This document shows, piece by piece, positions 13,347-24,115 of a stretch of DNA of 62,000 bases. This stretch comes from Lingula anatina. Its lineage: Eukaryota > Brachiopoda > Lingulata > Lingulida > Lingulidae. The translations under genes were made by a program, and so were the position numbers. The notes under the pieces were generated by a model. The model ran no database searches and was not told where the DNA came from. It saw nothing but the letters and a program-made list of their open reading frames with translations. The stretch is from the NCBI RefSeq assembly GCF_001039355.2, contig NW_019774058.1, positions 41,817 to 103,816 on the forward strand, given 5' to 3'. Positions within the stretch are counted from its first letter, which is position 1; the number at the start of each line of letters is the position of its first letter.

Positions 13347-16300
13347 ACACACACATACACACACATTGTCAAGTAAAATGCATTTTGTGGAAAAATCTGT
13401 AATAGATTATCTTAAATTATGTGACTGTTAGGAATGTACTTCGATCATTACGTGCCCTTTGGATATAAGCACAAACTATCTGTAAAGTATTTAGGAAAAC
13501 TTTGCCAACAATATCACAGTCCCTATATATTTTGGTGATCATGATGTTATCAATGATTTAATATATTAAATTGACTGTATGTGCCAAAATCTTTATGCTG
13601 ATAGCCCTTTACAAGCCCAGTGTCTCTTCAGGTGGGTAATTGCCTAGGGCTAGTTTATGGAATCACATTTGAAATGCAAAATTTTCTGCAAAAGCAATTT
13701 TTACTGCAGGTGACAACATGCACACAGCCATAAGTGTTGCCAGGGATTGTGCAATGGTGGATGAGGAAGAGAAGGTAATTATGGTGAAAGCCAGTCCTCC
13801 CAGCAAGAACAGTGAGGCAGTCATCCACTGGGAATATGCTGAGGTCAACCTGGACAATGAACTTACGGTCAGCCATGAGGAAAGAGATAAGGTATGTTAG
13901 AGAACTACTTTTTAAAACACTTGTTGAAGCTTTAAATCCATGTTATGCCCCATAGTGGCCTGCACCTTGGTTCTGTGGAGTGTGGTGATAGGTAAAATTG
14001 ATATGGTGCATGTAGATTTTTTAGAGCCTATTAAAAAAATGCACATTATCCTGTGGACCAGGGTACTATGGTTTTGACAAGTATTATTAATTTTCTTGCA
14101 TTTAAAAGAAATAATGTTATTTTTGGCTTACTTAGGATCATTCACCCAAAATACTGTTTTCATGTCATTCTTGGTATATGACCATCATTTAAGCATGGAA
14201 ATTTCCCTCTAGTTTTTTGGGTGTTTTATTAAAATTTCCACATATTTTAAGAAACTAAAGTAAAGTATGATACTGTGGCATTTTCAGCCCTATAGTACAC
14301 TGAACATTGAGAGCAGGGCAGACAATTTTCACTTTGCCATTGATGGAGGTTCATTTGGTGTAATCAGGGTGCATTTTCCTGACATTTTGCCTAAGGTAAT
14401 TATAAAACATGAGATTTCACTTAGGAATTAAAGAGTATTTCATTCAAATTACTCATCATTAAAAAATGGACAGCTGAAATTTCCTTTGATCAAAAAGATT
14501 TACTGAATGTATTAGAAGTGACTAAATATCTGCAAATTCATGACACATTTCCCCACTGAGAACAAAATCACAAAAAATGTAGTTATTAGAATATTGTTTA
14601 TTTCTTTGGTAATAGAAATGTGGGTTTTTAGATGAACAAAATCACAAAAAAAAGGTAGGAATGAAAATACTTTTTATTTCTTGGTTAATAGAAATATACC
14701 CTCTACCAGGGCCACAGATTGATTTTTCACTAGATATTTACAGATATATCTCTGGCTAATTCATGGCACATGTCTCCGCTGTGAACAAAATCACAAAAAA
14801 TGTAGTAATTGAAGTAGTTTTGATTTCTTTATTAATTAATAGAAACATGGGTTTATTATAGATGAACAAAATCACATTGCAATAAGACACAGAGTGAGTT
14901 TGAGAATATTCTGGAACTGTGAAAAGTTACAAATGATAATCTGTGTTAAGTAAGATAAGTAAGTAGGATTACCATGTAGTTATATTAAGAAACCTATTTC
15001 TTCCTGGCAAGTTCATTACTGTATATTAACAATGAACATCTGCAATAATAGGAAAAGATGTTATGGAAACCAATAACTGTTATATTTAATGTAAGGGTCA
15101 ATATATTCTGATTATTGGAGGACACTGAAGTATTTTGTCAGTTTCATTTTTAGAAAACAATTCTGGCAACCAAAAACAGCTTTTCTAAATGATTTTGGTT
15201 TTCACAAACTAGTATTGTCTTCCAAACACGATAGGATGCCTGAAACTACATTAATTACTTGTTATTTTCAGTGGAGGGAAATTGTTAGTTTTATCGATAC
15301 TGTATTTTTTAAAAGTGTTTTGTATTTTGTAAATGTAATATAAAAATTTCGTGTTTATAAAATTGTGTATTTGAAAGTTTGATGATTTTTGCCCATTGAA
15401 AGCCATTTTTAAAAAGAATTCTGGCAACCCAATGCTTCCATTTTCCCTATAACACAAAAGTTAAGGTATAATCACTGCAAAACCATTAAAACATTTCCAA
15501 GCTTTTTATTTCTCTTCTTATGCGTGAAATTCACCAGTTTCAATTTTCGTTAAAAGGGTGACTAAAAAACAAACAAACAAAAAAAAAACAAAGTTCAATT
15601 AAAAGTTTTGGATGTGATATACCAAGAAAGTCAATCGACGTCCTTGGATATACCTGGAAAGGGTGTTATGGGGATATATTGGGATATAATGTTATGTGAA
15701 AATTATTGTAATTTCCTGGCAAAATTAACCTGAGCATTGTGTTCCTTAAAAATTTCAGATCTGTGTGAGAGGTACAATATTTGCCAGAATGTCTCCCGAC
15801 CAGAAAGGAAATCTTATTGAACACTTGCAAGACCTGGGGTTAGTAATCCCTATTCCAAGAGAAAATATCAGTCAGAACAGTTGTTCAAACCTTATATAAG
15901 ATTTTGGAACAGAAGAAATGAATAAATAAATAAATACAATTTTAATTGTGAAAACATGTACATTTCTTACTATTAGTTCATGATAACATTCTGCTGTTAA
16001 TTTTTCTTGAAATTAACTTTGATCAACCAGCCATCACTCTAAAGAATTTCAAAAGCTGAAAGATAATCTTACACCACCACCTCAAAGCATTTATTGTTTC
16101 AGTAAACTAAATGACTGCACTTTTACAAACTGCCTTATAAGCTAAGCTAAGAAATTTTCTATAGATTAATTATACAGTCTGAACTACTATAAAGAACTGT
16201 ACATTAGAGAACTAAAAGATGTTAGATCAACCTTGAACAACTCCAGATATATACACAGTGCTTGTATACAATCTTTGCATATGTATTTGTATTCATGATG

Positions 16301-19300
16301 ATTTATATCAATTTTTAGCATGAAATCATTGAAACCACTTTCTGTTATTCTGAACCACCAAAGTACAAATCAGGTCTCTCACAGCCTAATACAAAGCTTC
16401 AACTTTGAAAAGTGTATTTGGCAGATTGTGTTTATTGGTAAAATTAGTATTTTCACAAAGTATATATTCGTCTCACCTTTATGTTTTGCATGTTGAAGTG
16501 TTGATGTTTCCCCTCTCCATTTTGGCAGGTATGTTGTTGGGATGTGTGGAGATGGGGCAAATGATTGTGGGGTAAGTACTTCTAGTGGGATTCATTTTTC
16601 TGTATTGTATTCAAAAACACCAAAAAGATCATACATAAGTTGATGCCAGTTTTCAATGCAGAAATTATATGATATAAATTATTGATTAAAATGAGTGTTT
16701 TGTTGTCAAAAAGTTTCAATAAATGTGTTAATTTTTTGTTGTTACATAGATACTGGTATATATGTCACATTTGCCATTGAAGACACAGACCAGCATCAAA
16801 TTTTGCAATTTTGAACATGTAAAAAATGAAAAAAAAAAAAAAAAAAAAAAACGGTTGTTAATTCATTATTGACTGAAGCTGTGAAAATAATACATTTTCC
16901 TAAAACAAAAGAAAAAATCTTCAAGTGTTACCCCAGTCCTCATATTAAGTATACTTAGTGTATGTTTGTTGCCAGTGATTGTTATTGTTACTTTCAAATA
17001 ACTGTATCTCTCTAATCTCTCTAAAGGCTTTAAAAACTGCCCATGCTGGAATCTCCCTGTCAGAAGCAGAAGCCTCTGTGGCCTCTCCCTTCACCTCTAA
17101 GACACCAAACATTGAATGTGTGCCCACTGTGATAAGGTAAGTCTCTCCCTTCACCTCTAAGACACCAAACATTGAGTGTGTGCCCACTGTGATAAGGTAA
17201 GTCTCTCCCTTCACCTCTAAGACACCAAACATTGAGTGTGTGCCCAGTGTGATAAGGTGAGTCTCTCCCTTCACCTCTAGGACTGGGTTCCCATACTTAG
17301 ATCAATCTGTCTGGATCGATCTAACTCCCTGAGGAGTACGTCTCACTAAATTGCTGTCAACTAACCGGCTCAAATGTCTGCCACGCCTACCGAATCAGCA
17401 AGGGGGTAAAGATGATTACCCCCTAACAGCTTTACTAGGCGTTACAGACATTTGCAATTTCTAATTCTTACCCACCGTAACTCGATCTAGTAAGCATACA
17501 ATATCACCACTCAAAAATACAATGTATAAATAATATTAGATATTAAAAAGAAATTCAAGTTTCTTTTTCACCTCAAACTGACTGTATTGAGCTAATGTAA
17601 TATTCTTATATTAGGTTTTCAAGAATGTACACAAATCAACATGTCTGGTGGAATCTATAAAGATCCATTTTTTTGGATTAAAATCATAGCCACATTTTGA
17701 AAAATTACCATTTCATTTGTAAAAGCAATAATGAAAAAACTTTATCTAAAAATAATGTTTTTGATTTAGAAGTTTCTGTTCTTATTCAGAGAAGGTCGGG
17801 CTGCCCTTGTGACCTCATTTGGAGTGTTCAAGTACATGGCACTATACAGCATGATACAGTTTGTGACTGTGATGATACTCTACACGGTAAAATAAAGAAA
17901 ACTTGACTTGGAAATTTTTACATAATTTTGGGCAATTGGATACAATTTGTGATGGTGATGATACTGTATATGGTAAATACACAATTGGAATTACTATTCT
18001 ATTTTTTGCAAATAGCTGAAGTTTTTTACAATCATGGGATATCAAAATTATGTTAATTGGTAAATAAGGTAAATTAAGTTACAGGCTTTTTGCATATTAT
18101 GAAGAAAATATATGCACCCATTATATGAACCTTTACGACGCATTATCTGCAGTTATGTGGACCAAATGTGAGTTTTTGTTTTAGTTGTTGTAAAAGAAAC
18201 GAAGGAATTTTTTGCTTCAAAATTAATGAAAACAGTGAATTTTACACTAGGCCTTAATGGAGATGTGATAAAATTCCGTTTTAATGGAGTGTTTTGTGCT
18301 ATTTATTTGTCCTCTATGCCTTTGAATATCATAAAAATATTATTTTAATAGCTGGAGACCAACATGTCAGACATGCAGTTCTTATACATTGATCTGGTGA
18401 TTACAACAACAGTGGCCATTCTGAGTAAGTTCATGAATTTCAATTAAAATTTTTCTTTTGACATCGAATATTGAAAATTTATATAATATTGTACAGCCTT
18501 TGGTATAATTTTCCACATGATATATACAGATATATAGCCAATATCTACCACATGATGACCTCACTCTGTGACATATGATAATTACACTTTCTTTTCAATG
18601 GGAGAAAATTTTACAGATATAGTATTTTGTTAAGTCATAATTTCTTTAAGTCAGAACATTCCTATTTATAGTAAGTAGCAATAAAATTAAAAAGCATGCT
18701 ACTCTATAGTTCTCTTCTATATTCAGTAAAAGCACCACAAATGCTTCATGGAAATATAGTTTTGTGATTTTAAATCACGTATCTGAAAGTTTGATAATTT
18801 TTGCCCAATGAAGAGATTGCATCATCACTGCATTTTTGTTCATTTTTTCCAGTGGGACACACCAGTGCCTATCACAAGCTGGTGCCCCATCCACCACGGG
18901 GCAGTCTGGTCAGTGTGTCCAATCTGTTCTCCATATTGTCACAGACATTTGTGGTCATTGTGGTACAAATCAGTGCATATTACTATCTAACATCCCAGCC
19001 CTGGTACTCGTAAGTTATGACTTCAGTTATGATATTAATAATGCTATATGGAAAATTCAGTTATAAATTCAGTTATGATATAAATAATAATAATAATTAA
19101 TTATTATTATTTATAGTCTAAAATCCATGTAAAATGTTCAGTAGACTTTACATGGGTAAAATGAACAGAATAAGATGAATAAAGTCAATAAATAAATAGG
19201 TTGTTAAGATATTAAGATTTTAAAATGTTGATAATACAAATTAGATAAAACAAAATTATTAGATTCTTTGTTGAATTAAATGGCATATGCAGTTTATTTT

Positions 19301-20718
19301 AATTACCACTATATATTTTAATCTTACATAAAAAAATGATATTTTGTGACAGCACTGTATTGTAGGGTAGACTTGCAGATTTGGTCTTGTTTTTCTATCA
19401 CACAGGAAGGAAAAACTGCGACCTGTATTGAATCAAAATAACCAGGTATGCCCAGAAACCACCACTTTGTTCATAGTGGGAAGCTACCAGTACCTTATCC
19501 TTTCTGTTGCCTTCTCCAAGGGTCCTCCCTACAGAAAGAGAATATGGACAAATGGTGAGTTACAGTACTTATAGTGAAACGATAACTTATATATGTCATA
19601 CTGCAGTGCTTGCCAAAAGTTCAAGATGAAATGTAATTTTTGGGGGTTGACTTATATTACATTAGAACAAATGAATAGTACTTCATAATGATTGTAAAAT
19701 TGTTGTAGAATTTCACCATTCTCTCTCAGGCAGATATTTTTACATGTTAAATCACCCTGTCTTCCAGTGCTGTTTCTGATAGCCGTCGTCTTGCTCTCCA
19801 TGTTTACGGCATTTCTGTGGTTCCAGTTTTCACCAACCTTATCCAAATTCTTTGAGGTAAAAGAAATGTACACTGCACATTTTCAATAATTTACCATTTA
19901 AAGCTTTCTGTACCTTAGCTCTCAAGTGTACAGATTAATTAAGCAATCACTAACCTTGCAATTTTGATACCTTTCTTGCTTATCTACTCTATATACCATG
20001 TGCTATTTTTTTTAGTATTTGAAACAATATTATTAGAGTTATTATATTACTCAGGTCATAATTTTTTGCCATTTATCAGGTATGTGTCTTTTGTTCTTTT
20101 CTTTTCAGTTCAAATTGATATCCTCAGAGTACAATGGGTTTAAGATGACTATACTTTTGATGCTAACTATTCATTTTGTCGTGGCAATGTCCATTGAGGT
20201 AATGTACATTATTCTTATTGCCACTTGCTGCAAAATCTTAAATATGGAACCAAAACACAAAACCTTGACTGTCTAACCTGCCCAATCACCAGCATTGTAG
20301 TTATTCAGTTGTTTTGTTAAAGTTCAGTAAAATCCCTGTTTAAGGTTAATTTTGTTACTTTGTTAGCTTCAATTTTTAGAATAAGTATAGGAATTGCTAG
20401 CAGAAACAACATGCAGTGATCTTTTATTCTTATTATTGGAGATGAATAAGGATGTAAAAATGATAGTCTAAAATTGATCAGTAATGTATAATGCATTTTG
20501 TCTTTAGAAGTGGATTTTAGCTCATTATCTTAGATTATTTCATATTCTGGTTCCATGATTTCATCTTCCAGAGTTTTATAGTGGATAGAAATCTCCCATC
20601 AAAGATAAAGAAATGCCTGTGCTCTAAAGAACCCAGGAGTAAGCACAAGGTATTGGAGAAGGAAATGGCTAATGTACAGTCTTGGCCTCCTGTAGGAGAG
20701 GTGACTTTTGCAGGCTAA
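901..20718 (+). CDS. ATP13A2: P5B-type ATPase, ATP13A2-like polyamine transporter, 32 coding exons
   Basis: The product is 1175 residues, close to the roughly 1180 of human ATP13A2. In vertebrates this P5B ATPase exports polyamines from late endosomes and lysosomes. Exons: 901-934, 1232-1308, 1906-2073, 2947-3008, 3243-3309, 3512-3591, 3889-3966, 4307-4376, 4810-4944, 5593-5662, 8170-8301, 8690-8857, 9224-9381, 9657-9845, 10075-10136, 11271-11415, 11694-11801, 11989-12142, 12500-12620, 12848-12972, 13710-13891, 14288-14395, 15759-15838, 16529-16571, 17027-17136, 17790-17886, 18352-18424, 18853-19009, 19406-19554, 19768-19856, 20109-20198, 20572-20718. All junctions are phase-compatible. Motifs: TGES at 324-327, DKTGTLT with the phosphorylated Asp at 495, KGSPE at 638-642 and GDGAND at 865-870. 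The TM6-region phrase DLVITTTVA and the C-terminal WPP favour ATP13A2 over ATP13A3-5. The start at 901 is inferred: it is in frame with exon 2 and has a TGA two codons upstream and A at -3. Met at 1237 is the alternative start. TM4 reads PVALP where the family has PPALP. Confidence 0.93.
2715..2929. mobile_element. Decayed foldback MITE-like element in ATP13A2 intron 3
   Basis: An imperfect inverted repeat pairs GGACTCTTGCTGAATGCAAT at 2737-2756 with the complement at 2850-2872. The right outer arm (TCTACGTAGAGCAGTGG and beyond, to 2929) matches the left outer arm of the better preserved element at 51122-51399. The left outer arm here is missing or unrecognisable. The element ends only 17 bases before the acceptor of exon 4. 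Confidence 0.6.
3012..3060 (+). repeat. Tandem pair of about 20-base units just after the exon 4 donor
   Basis: The unit TTTTCTACATCATGATTGCA is followed directly by a copy with one substitution. It lies within 50 bases of the exon 4 donor and does not include it. Confidence 0.8.
4650..4745 (+). pseudogene. Diverged duplicate of ATP13A2 exon 9, possible alternative exon
   Basis: In intron 8, 160 bases before exon 9, an ATTTCAG acceptor is followed by a segment whose first 48 bases agree with the start of exon 9 at about 40 positions by hand count. It reads [16 protein letters not shown] against [16 protein letters not shown]. After that the copies lose register, probably through a small deletion, yet the frame stays open and hydrophobic to 4745. 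A GTATGT donor follows, giving 96 bases that preserve phase. It could be a rare alternative exon, but the loss of the aromatic loop and second helix makes a decaying copy more likely. Confidence 0.6.
5862..6240. repeat. 48-base minisatellite, between seven and eight units
   Basis: The unit runs CTACCCTGCAACACCTAGCC, then ACATATACCACACCCCAACA, then CCTCAGTA. Most differences fall at one base of the CAAC(A/C/T)CCTCAG segment. It sits in ATP13A2 intron 10. Because 48 is divisible by three, the reverse strand stays open over about 118 codons, but that is a by-product of the repeat. Confidence 0.95.
7676..7728. repeat. (CA)n microsatellite with poly-A tail
   Basis: About 19 CA units run into a short A homopolymer. 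The position is deep in ATP13A2 intron 10. Confidence 0.95.
8843..8931 (+). repeat. Tandem duplication spanning the exon 12 donor of ATP13A2
   Basis: Two units of about 44 bases: the first runs from the last 15 coding bases of exon 12 through its GTAAGG donor to TTCTAG. The second is an imperfect copy with AAAACAG|GTGAGG in the matching place and CCTAG at its end. The first donor is required for the frame of exon 13; the second copy is intronic. Confidence 0.75.
10563..10682. mobile_element. Foldback element with 36-base arms in ATP13A2 intron 15
   Basis: Left arm 10563-10598 and right arm 10647-10682 are reverse complements with about five mismatches, sharing TTAGCCATGGCACA uninterrupted. 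The loop is 48 bases. Transcribed RNA would fold into one long hairpin. It may be a MITE; I saw no clear target-site duplication. Confidence 0.65.
12149..12222. repeat. Two (TTTA)n tracts just after the exon 18 donor
   Basis: Tetranucleotide TTTA repeats occur at about 12149-12172 and again at about 12204-12222, separated by unique sequence. The first begins only a few bases downstream of the GTAAGC donor. Confidence 0.85.
13306..13367. repeat. Poly-C tract followed by (AC)n
   Basis: A run of about 20 C leads into an AC repeat inside ATP13A2 intron 20. A smaller (CAC)n run lies near 13073-13096. Confidence 0.95.
14535..14880. repeat. Intronic tandem duplication, period about 223 bases
   Basis: The segment beginning AATTCATGACACATTTCCCC recurs at 14758 with the same order of marks: GAACAAAATCACAAAAAATG, a T-rich piece, ATAGAAA-TGGGTTT and then GATGAACAAAATCACA. 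A third partial copy of the A-rich core lies at 14634-14697. All are in ATP13A2 intron 22 and contain no exon sequence. Confidence 0.7.
16829..16852. repeat. Poly-A tract
   Basis: An uninterrupted run of A in ATP13A2 intron 24. No adjacent retroelement body or flanking duplication was recognised. Confidence 0.9.
17081..17283 (+). repeat. 60-base tandem repeat copying the 3' end and donor of ATP13A2 exon 25
   Basis: The phrase GACACCAAACATTGA starts at exactly 17101, 17161 and 17221. Unit one is the coding end of exon 25 with donor GATAAG|GTAAGT. Units two and three are near-identical intronic copies with their own donors at 17196 and 17256, the last GTGAGT. A fourth unit breaks off after CCTCTAG at 17280. 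Skipping the first donor would read AGG TAA, a stop, so only the first donor makes full-length protein. The very high identity suggests recent amplification or homogenisation. Confidence 0.95.
17287..17495. mobile_element. MITE-like element, same family as the one in LIN7
   Basis: It starts beside the 60-base repeats. It shares with 24786-24980, in the same order, TAGAT(C/T)(A/G)ATCT near the left end, TCTCACTA(A/G)ATT(G/A)CTGTCA, CCGGCT(C/T)AAATGTCTG, AGGGGGTAA and a right-hand ATCTA. Divergence is high enough that the edges are approximate. Confidence 0.65.
17931..17976 (+). pseudogene. Decayed duplicate of the 3' end of ATP13A2 exon 26 with donor
   Basis: About 45 bases beyond exon 26, a segment beginning GATACAATTTGTGATGGTGA repeats the final coding bases of exon 26 with about six changes in 39 positions, including a following GTAAA donor. 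The frame would still encode hydrophobic residues. It is too short to be an exon and has no acceptor of its own. Confidence 0.75.
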
Positions 20719-20848
20719 ATGGACCATGATGCCGATGTATAGTTACAGTTCATGGAAAGGACCAAACATGACCCCAGCATGTTGAACATTGACAGATGTT
20801 CAAGACATTAAAAACATGAAGTTCTCCTGCCTGTGTACTGTGGCCATT

Positions 20849-20871
20849 TTTTTTTTTTTTTTTTTTTTTTG
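20849..20871. repeat. Poly-T tract in the ATP13A2 3' region
   Basis: A T homopolymer about 130 bases after the stop codon, within the presumed 3' untranslated region. Confidence 0.9.
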
Positions 20872-21180
20872 CAAATAACAGTGCTAATTAAAGCAGTAGA
20901 AAAAAAGGGAAACAGGTGCATTAACTTTCTGAGAACTTCGATGTTTTATTGTACATTGGGCATTACCTTAGTCTACTTGTGGTGTGAAAAATAGGTTTTT
21001 ACTCTAAGAACAAGATTTACTGGACCTGTTTGTAAGTAAAATTTTCAGTAAGATGACACTTTATGTTTTAATGCTGCTCAGTAAAATAATAGGATTACAT
21101 TAAAAAAACAAGATGGAACAAGGTGTGGTTGGGCCAAAAAGATGTAACAAAATGGTGTATTCAGAATTTAAAGGAGGATA

Positions 21181-21186
21181 AATAAA
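21181..21186 (+). terminator. Candidate polyadenylation signal of ATP13A2
   Basis: The first canonical AATAAA after the stop codon lies 463 bases downstream, with another within 25 bases. If used, the transcript would end inside the first decayed repeat unit. Confidence 0.4.
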
Positions 21187-21960
21187 CCCTGGGCTAAAAA
21201 ATAAAATTTAAAACCTTCTGTAAAAGAATTTTTTCGTGCACCTTTTTAATATTTAAAGTTAGTCCAGTGTGAAAATTAAGTTGCAGGAACCAAATCCAAG
21301 AACAAGATCAATTTATGGTGTGTAAATATTCAAGAAAAAACTGCTAATAAGTAAATCTTTTAATGAGATGACACATTGCTTGTTTCAGGAAAGGGGGATT
21401 GGCACCTATAGATACAGTTGGTGTCCAATTTTCAATTCAAAAACTTGGCAAATGTATGTAGGTGATAGAAAAATAATGGGTTACCCATCTGTGCCACAAG
21501 CTTTTCGGTTTACTGTCATTTGGACCACCACTTTCCCAAAATCCACTTGACCACGTCCATATCAGTATTCACTGGTCAGAAAAAAGTTTCAAGACTGGAC
21601 ATTTCCCCTGTACTGCATTAATATTATTAATAACAAGACCCTGATTTTTCAAACTTTTTTTTTCATTTAGAATCATCATGTAACAGTTACTTTTCAGAAA
21701 AAATATGAAATCAAATCAAAAGTTCTTTTGAAAACTTAAAGGTATAACAATTGTTAGTCAAAGCAAAAAAAAAAAAAAAAAGATTTTTATGGGTCAAACT
21801 ACAATTTTTCCATACTTATCAATGGTTAATGAATCCATTCTGACATTCAAAGTTGGTCCTTAGTTTTTACTAAAAGTGTTTTATAATCTCTCAAGAAATC
21901 ATTCCAGAGGTATTGCCATCTATGAAGGTCCATGTGGTCTGATGGCAAGCAGATTCCAGA

Positions 21961-22489
21961 ATAATAAACTCATTTTTTATTCATTTGGATATAATTTGAC
22001 AAAATTTATTGTTGTTTTTTTCTCCACAGCTCTATAAATAAAGAAAAATTAATGGAATATTTCTCATTCCCCATGTTGACCTGAATATTTATCAAGACTC
22101 AGAAACAAAAAATAATATGGTTTTCCTTTGGAGATATAAGGCCTGAAAAATTGAAAGGAGCTCTCGATTTTTTTCTGGAAAGCCAAACTTTTTGGAAAAG
22201 ATGGAGAATTAGTAACCTTTGGAAAACTGAAAAGGCCAAAGTTAAAGAGAATAATAACAAACCCAGGTATGTCCAGCAATAAACTTTAAGTTGGTATGCA
22301 TTCTAGGTTTGCACTTGACTTTAGTCAAACGTATTTTCAGGGCATTTTATTTTTTCATTTTGAAAAAAAAAAAATTAGAAAGGAGGGCCACATGCATATT
22401 CATATATTGGTTATTATTATGATTTATAGGATTTAATTTTAAGGATCTTTATATTTTGGCCTGCCATTTTGGTAGGCCGAACTTGGCCT
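21961..22489. other. Unique spacer between repeat units, no gene seen
   Basis: AT-rich sequence between repeat units B and C. Short open frames exist on the minus strand but show no family similarity or splice context. Confidence 0.5.
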
Positions 22490-23786
22490 TGGCAGTGTTA
22501 TTGGTCATTGAGTGTACCTTAGTCCACTTATTATGTGGAAAATAAGTTACAGGAACCAAATCCAAGAACAAGATCAGCTTAATGACATGTGATTATTCAA
22601 GATAAAACTGCTAATAAGTAAAAATTTTAATGAGATGACACATTGCTTGTTTCAGGAAAGGAGGATTGGCATATACATAACAACTGTTTGTATAGACTCA
22701 AGTGGTGTCCAATTTTCAATTCAAAAACTTGGTAAATGTATGTAAGTGACAGTAAAATAATGGGGTTACCCGTCTGTGCCACAAACTTTTCAGTTTACTG
22801 CAATTTGAACCAATACTTTCCCAAAATCCACTGGACTAGGTCCAAATCAGGATTCACTGGTCTGAATAGAAATTTCAAGACTGGACATTTCCCCTGCACT
22901 ACATTAATATTATTTATAACAAGACCTGATTTTTCAAACGTTATTCATTATGAATCAACATGTAACAGTTACTTTTCAGAGAAAAAAAATAAAATCAAAG
23001 CAAGTTTTTTTGAAAACTTACAGGTATAACAATTGGTAGTTTTAGCCAAAGTACAGATTTTCCTAGGGCAAAATACAATTTTTCCATACTTACCAATGGT
23101 TAATGAATCCATTTCGACATTCAAAGTTGGCCCATGTTTTTTTCTAAAAAGTTTTTTTATAATATCTCAAGACATCATTACAGAGGTATAGCCATCTATG
23201 AAGGTCCATGTGATCTGATGGCAAGCAGATTCCAGAATAGTTGCAATGACAGCTGTTTTGGTGGTAAATTAGAATGTGTAACATTTCCATGAGTCTGAAT
23301 CTGATACAAATAGTTGTTATCCCTTTCAGGAAAAAAAATAAGGGCAATGTTGTACCATTACATTCACACATTCTGAAGTCTACAGGTCCTAACAAAGTTC
23401 TACTGGCCGTGGGTGTAGGACCAGTGGCTAAAATTGAAGAATGGGTTATTGCAACACACAAGATTGAACAAAAATGGTTAGGCTAAAAAGAAGCTACCAT
23501 ATGGTCTACTTAGAACTTGATAGGATAATAAACCTTAGGCTATTAAAACAAAAATTTGGCAATGTATACAATAATTGTTCTGACATTTGGGCATTTCCAA
23601 CATTGATATTCATGGTAGAAATGACTTCTGCTTAATAAAAACACATGGTTCAATTATGTGACATCTTTTATTCATATGCAGATAACCTGACTCAAATCTA
23701 TTTCACTATGAATTCTCTACAGGCACTATGTACATGAGGGGAAACTGCATACATCCATGTATAGACACATTGAACACTTAACTATT

Positions 23787-23792
23787 TTTATT
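23787..23792 (-). terminator. Candidate polyadenylation signal of LIN7
   Basis: AATAAA on the minus strand about 325 bases after the LIN7 stop; a second lies at 23667-23672. Either would place the end of the transcript next to repeat unit C. Confidence 0.4.
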
Positions 23793-24115
23793 ATTTGCTG
23801 TTCTTCTCTGTAAAACTACACAGGGTCTGTTCAGAATCTGTGCTTGACACATAACCATTATTTTCAAATGCATGGTTGGAAAAAATTCCTTCTTTGTACA
23901 AAAAAATGCCATGTCCATGATTAAATTTCAGAATCCATTAAAGTGGAAACAAGCACAATCTATGATCAGAGAAGTTCTACACATGTGTTCACATCTGAAG
24001 CATTTCAAGATCACATCTAACACATTCAGAAACTTAATATTGCTTCCTAGTACCAGGAAACTGCACAGTTCTGCAGATATTTTTCTGTCCTTTCTGTCAA
24101 GACTTTTAAAAACAA

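Larger units (their letters stand above)
9657..16571 (+). other. ATP13A2: ATP13A2 exons 14-24: TM4, phosphorylation and nucleotide-binding domains
   Basis: Exon 14 holds TM4 and the catalytic Asp, with DK closing the exon and [10 protein letters not shown] opening exon 15. Exon 16 has MATCHSLT and [10 protein letters not shown]. Exon 18 has the nucleotide-domain phrases [10 protein letters not shown] and KGSPE. Exon 20 gives MVTGDN across the exon 20/21 junction. Exon 23 gives [13 protein letters not shown], and exon 24, only 43 bases long, encodes the magnesium-coordinating GDGANDCG. No stop, frameshift or missing catalytic residue was seen, so the pump should be active. Confidence 0.93.
17027..20718 (+). 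other. ATP13A2: ATP13A2 exons 25-32: C-terminal membrane domain and tail
   Basis: Exons 25-31 encode [14 protein letters not shown], then membrane helices including [19 protein letters not shown], the [14 protein letters not shown] helix and [14 protein letters not shown]. Exon 32 ends with a short basic tail and [14 protein letters not shown] before TAA at 20716-20718. Human ATP13A2 ends in a comparable lysine-rich segment followed by WPPLP, which ATP13A3-5 match less well. Confidence 0.92.
20950..23580 (+). repeat. Three direct copies of an interspersed repeat
   Basis: Unit A (about 20950-21215) is internally deleted, unit B (about 21250-21960) lacks its 3' third, and unit C (about 22490-23580) is the longest. 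Shared marks include ACCTTAGTC(T/C)ACTT, GCAGGAACCAAATCCAAGAA, ATGAGATGACACATTGCTTG, TTGGACCACCACTTTCCCAA (variant in C), CAAGACTGGACATTTCCCC and ATGAAGGTCCATGTG(G/A)TCTGATGG. No terminal repeat or transposase was recognised. The arrangement fits serial local duplication of an old element. Confidence 0.75.

Noticed and set aside
13655-13876. Open frames on the minus strand opposite ATP13A2 exon 21
   Set aside because: They are shadows of the conserved plus-strand exon that encodes the [14 protein letters not shown] segment.
17137-17280. The extra exon 25 copies as additional in-frame coding repeats
   Set aside because: Reading through the first donor gives AGG TAA at once, and no acceptor is needed or evident to make a productive exon, so the copies are intronic.
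23144-23486. Open frames of 105 and 70 codons in repeat unit C as an independent gene
   Set aside because: They lie in a repeat family with several copies, and the other copies are truncated or out of frame. I kept this only as a repeat with a coding-like segment.
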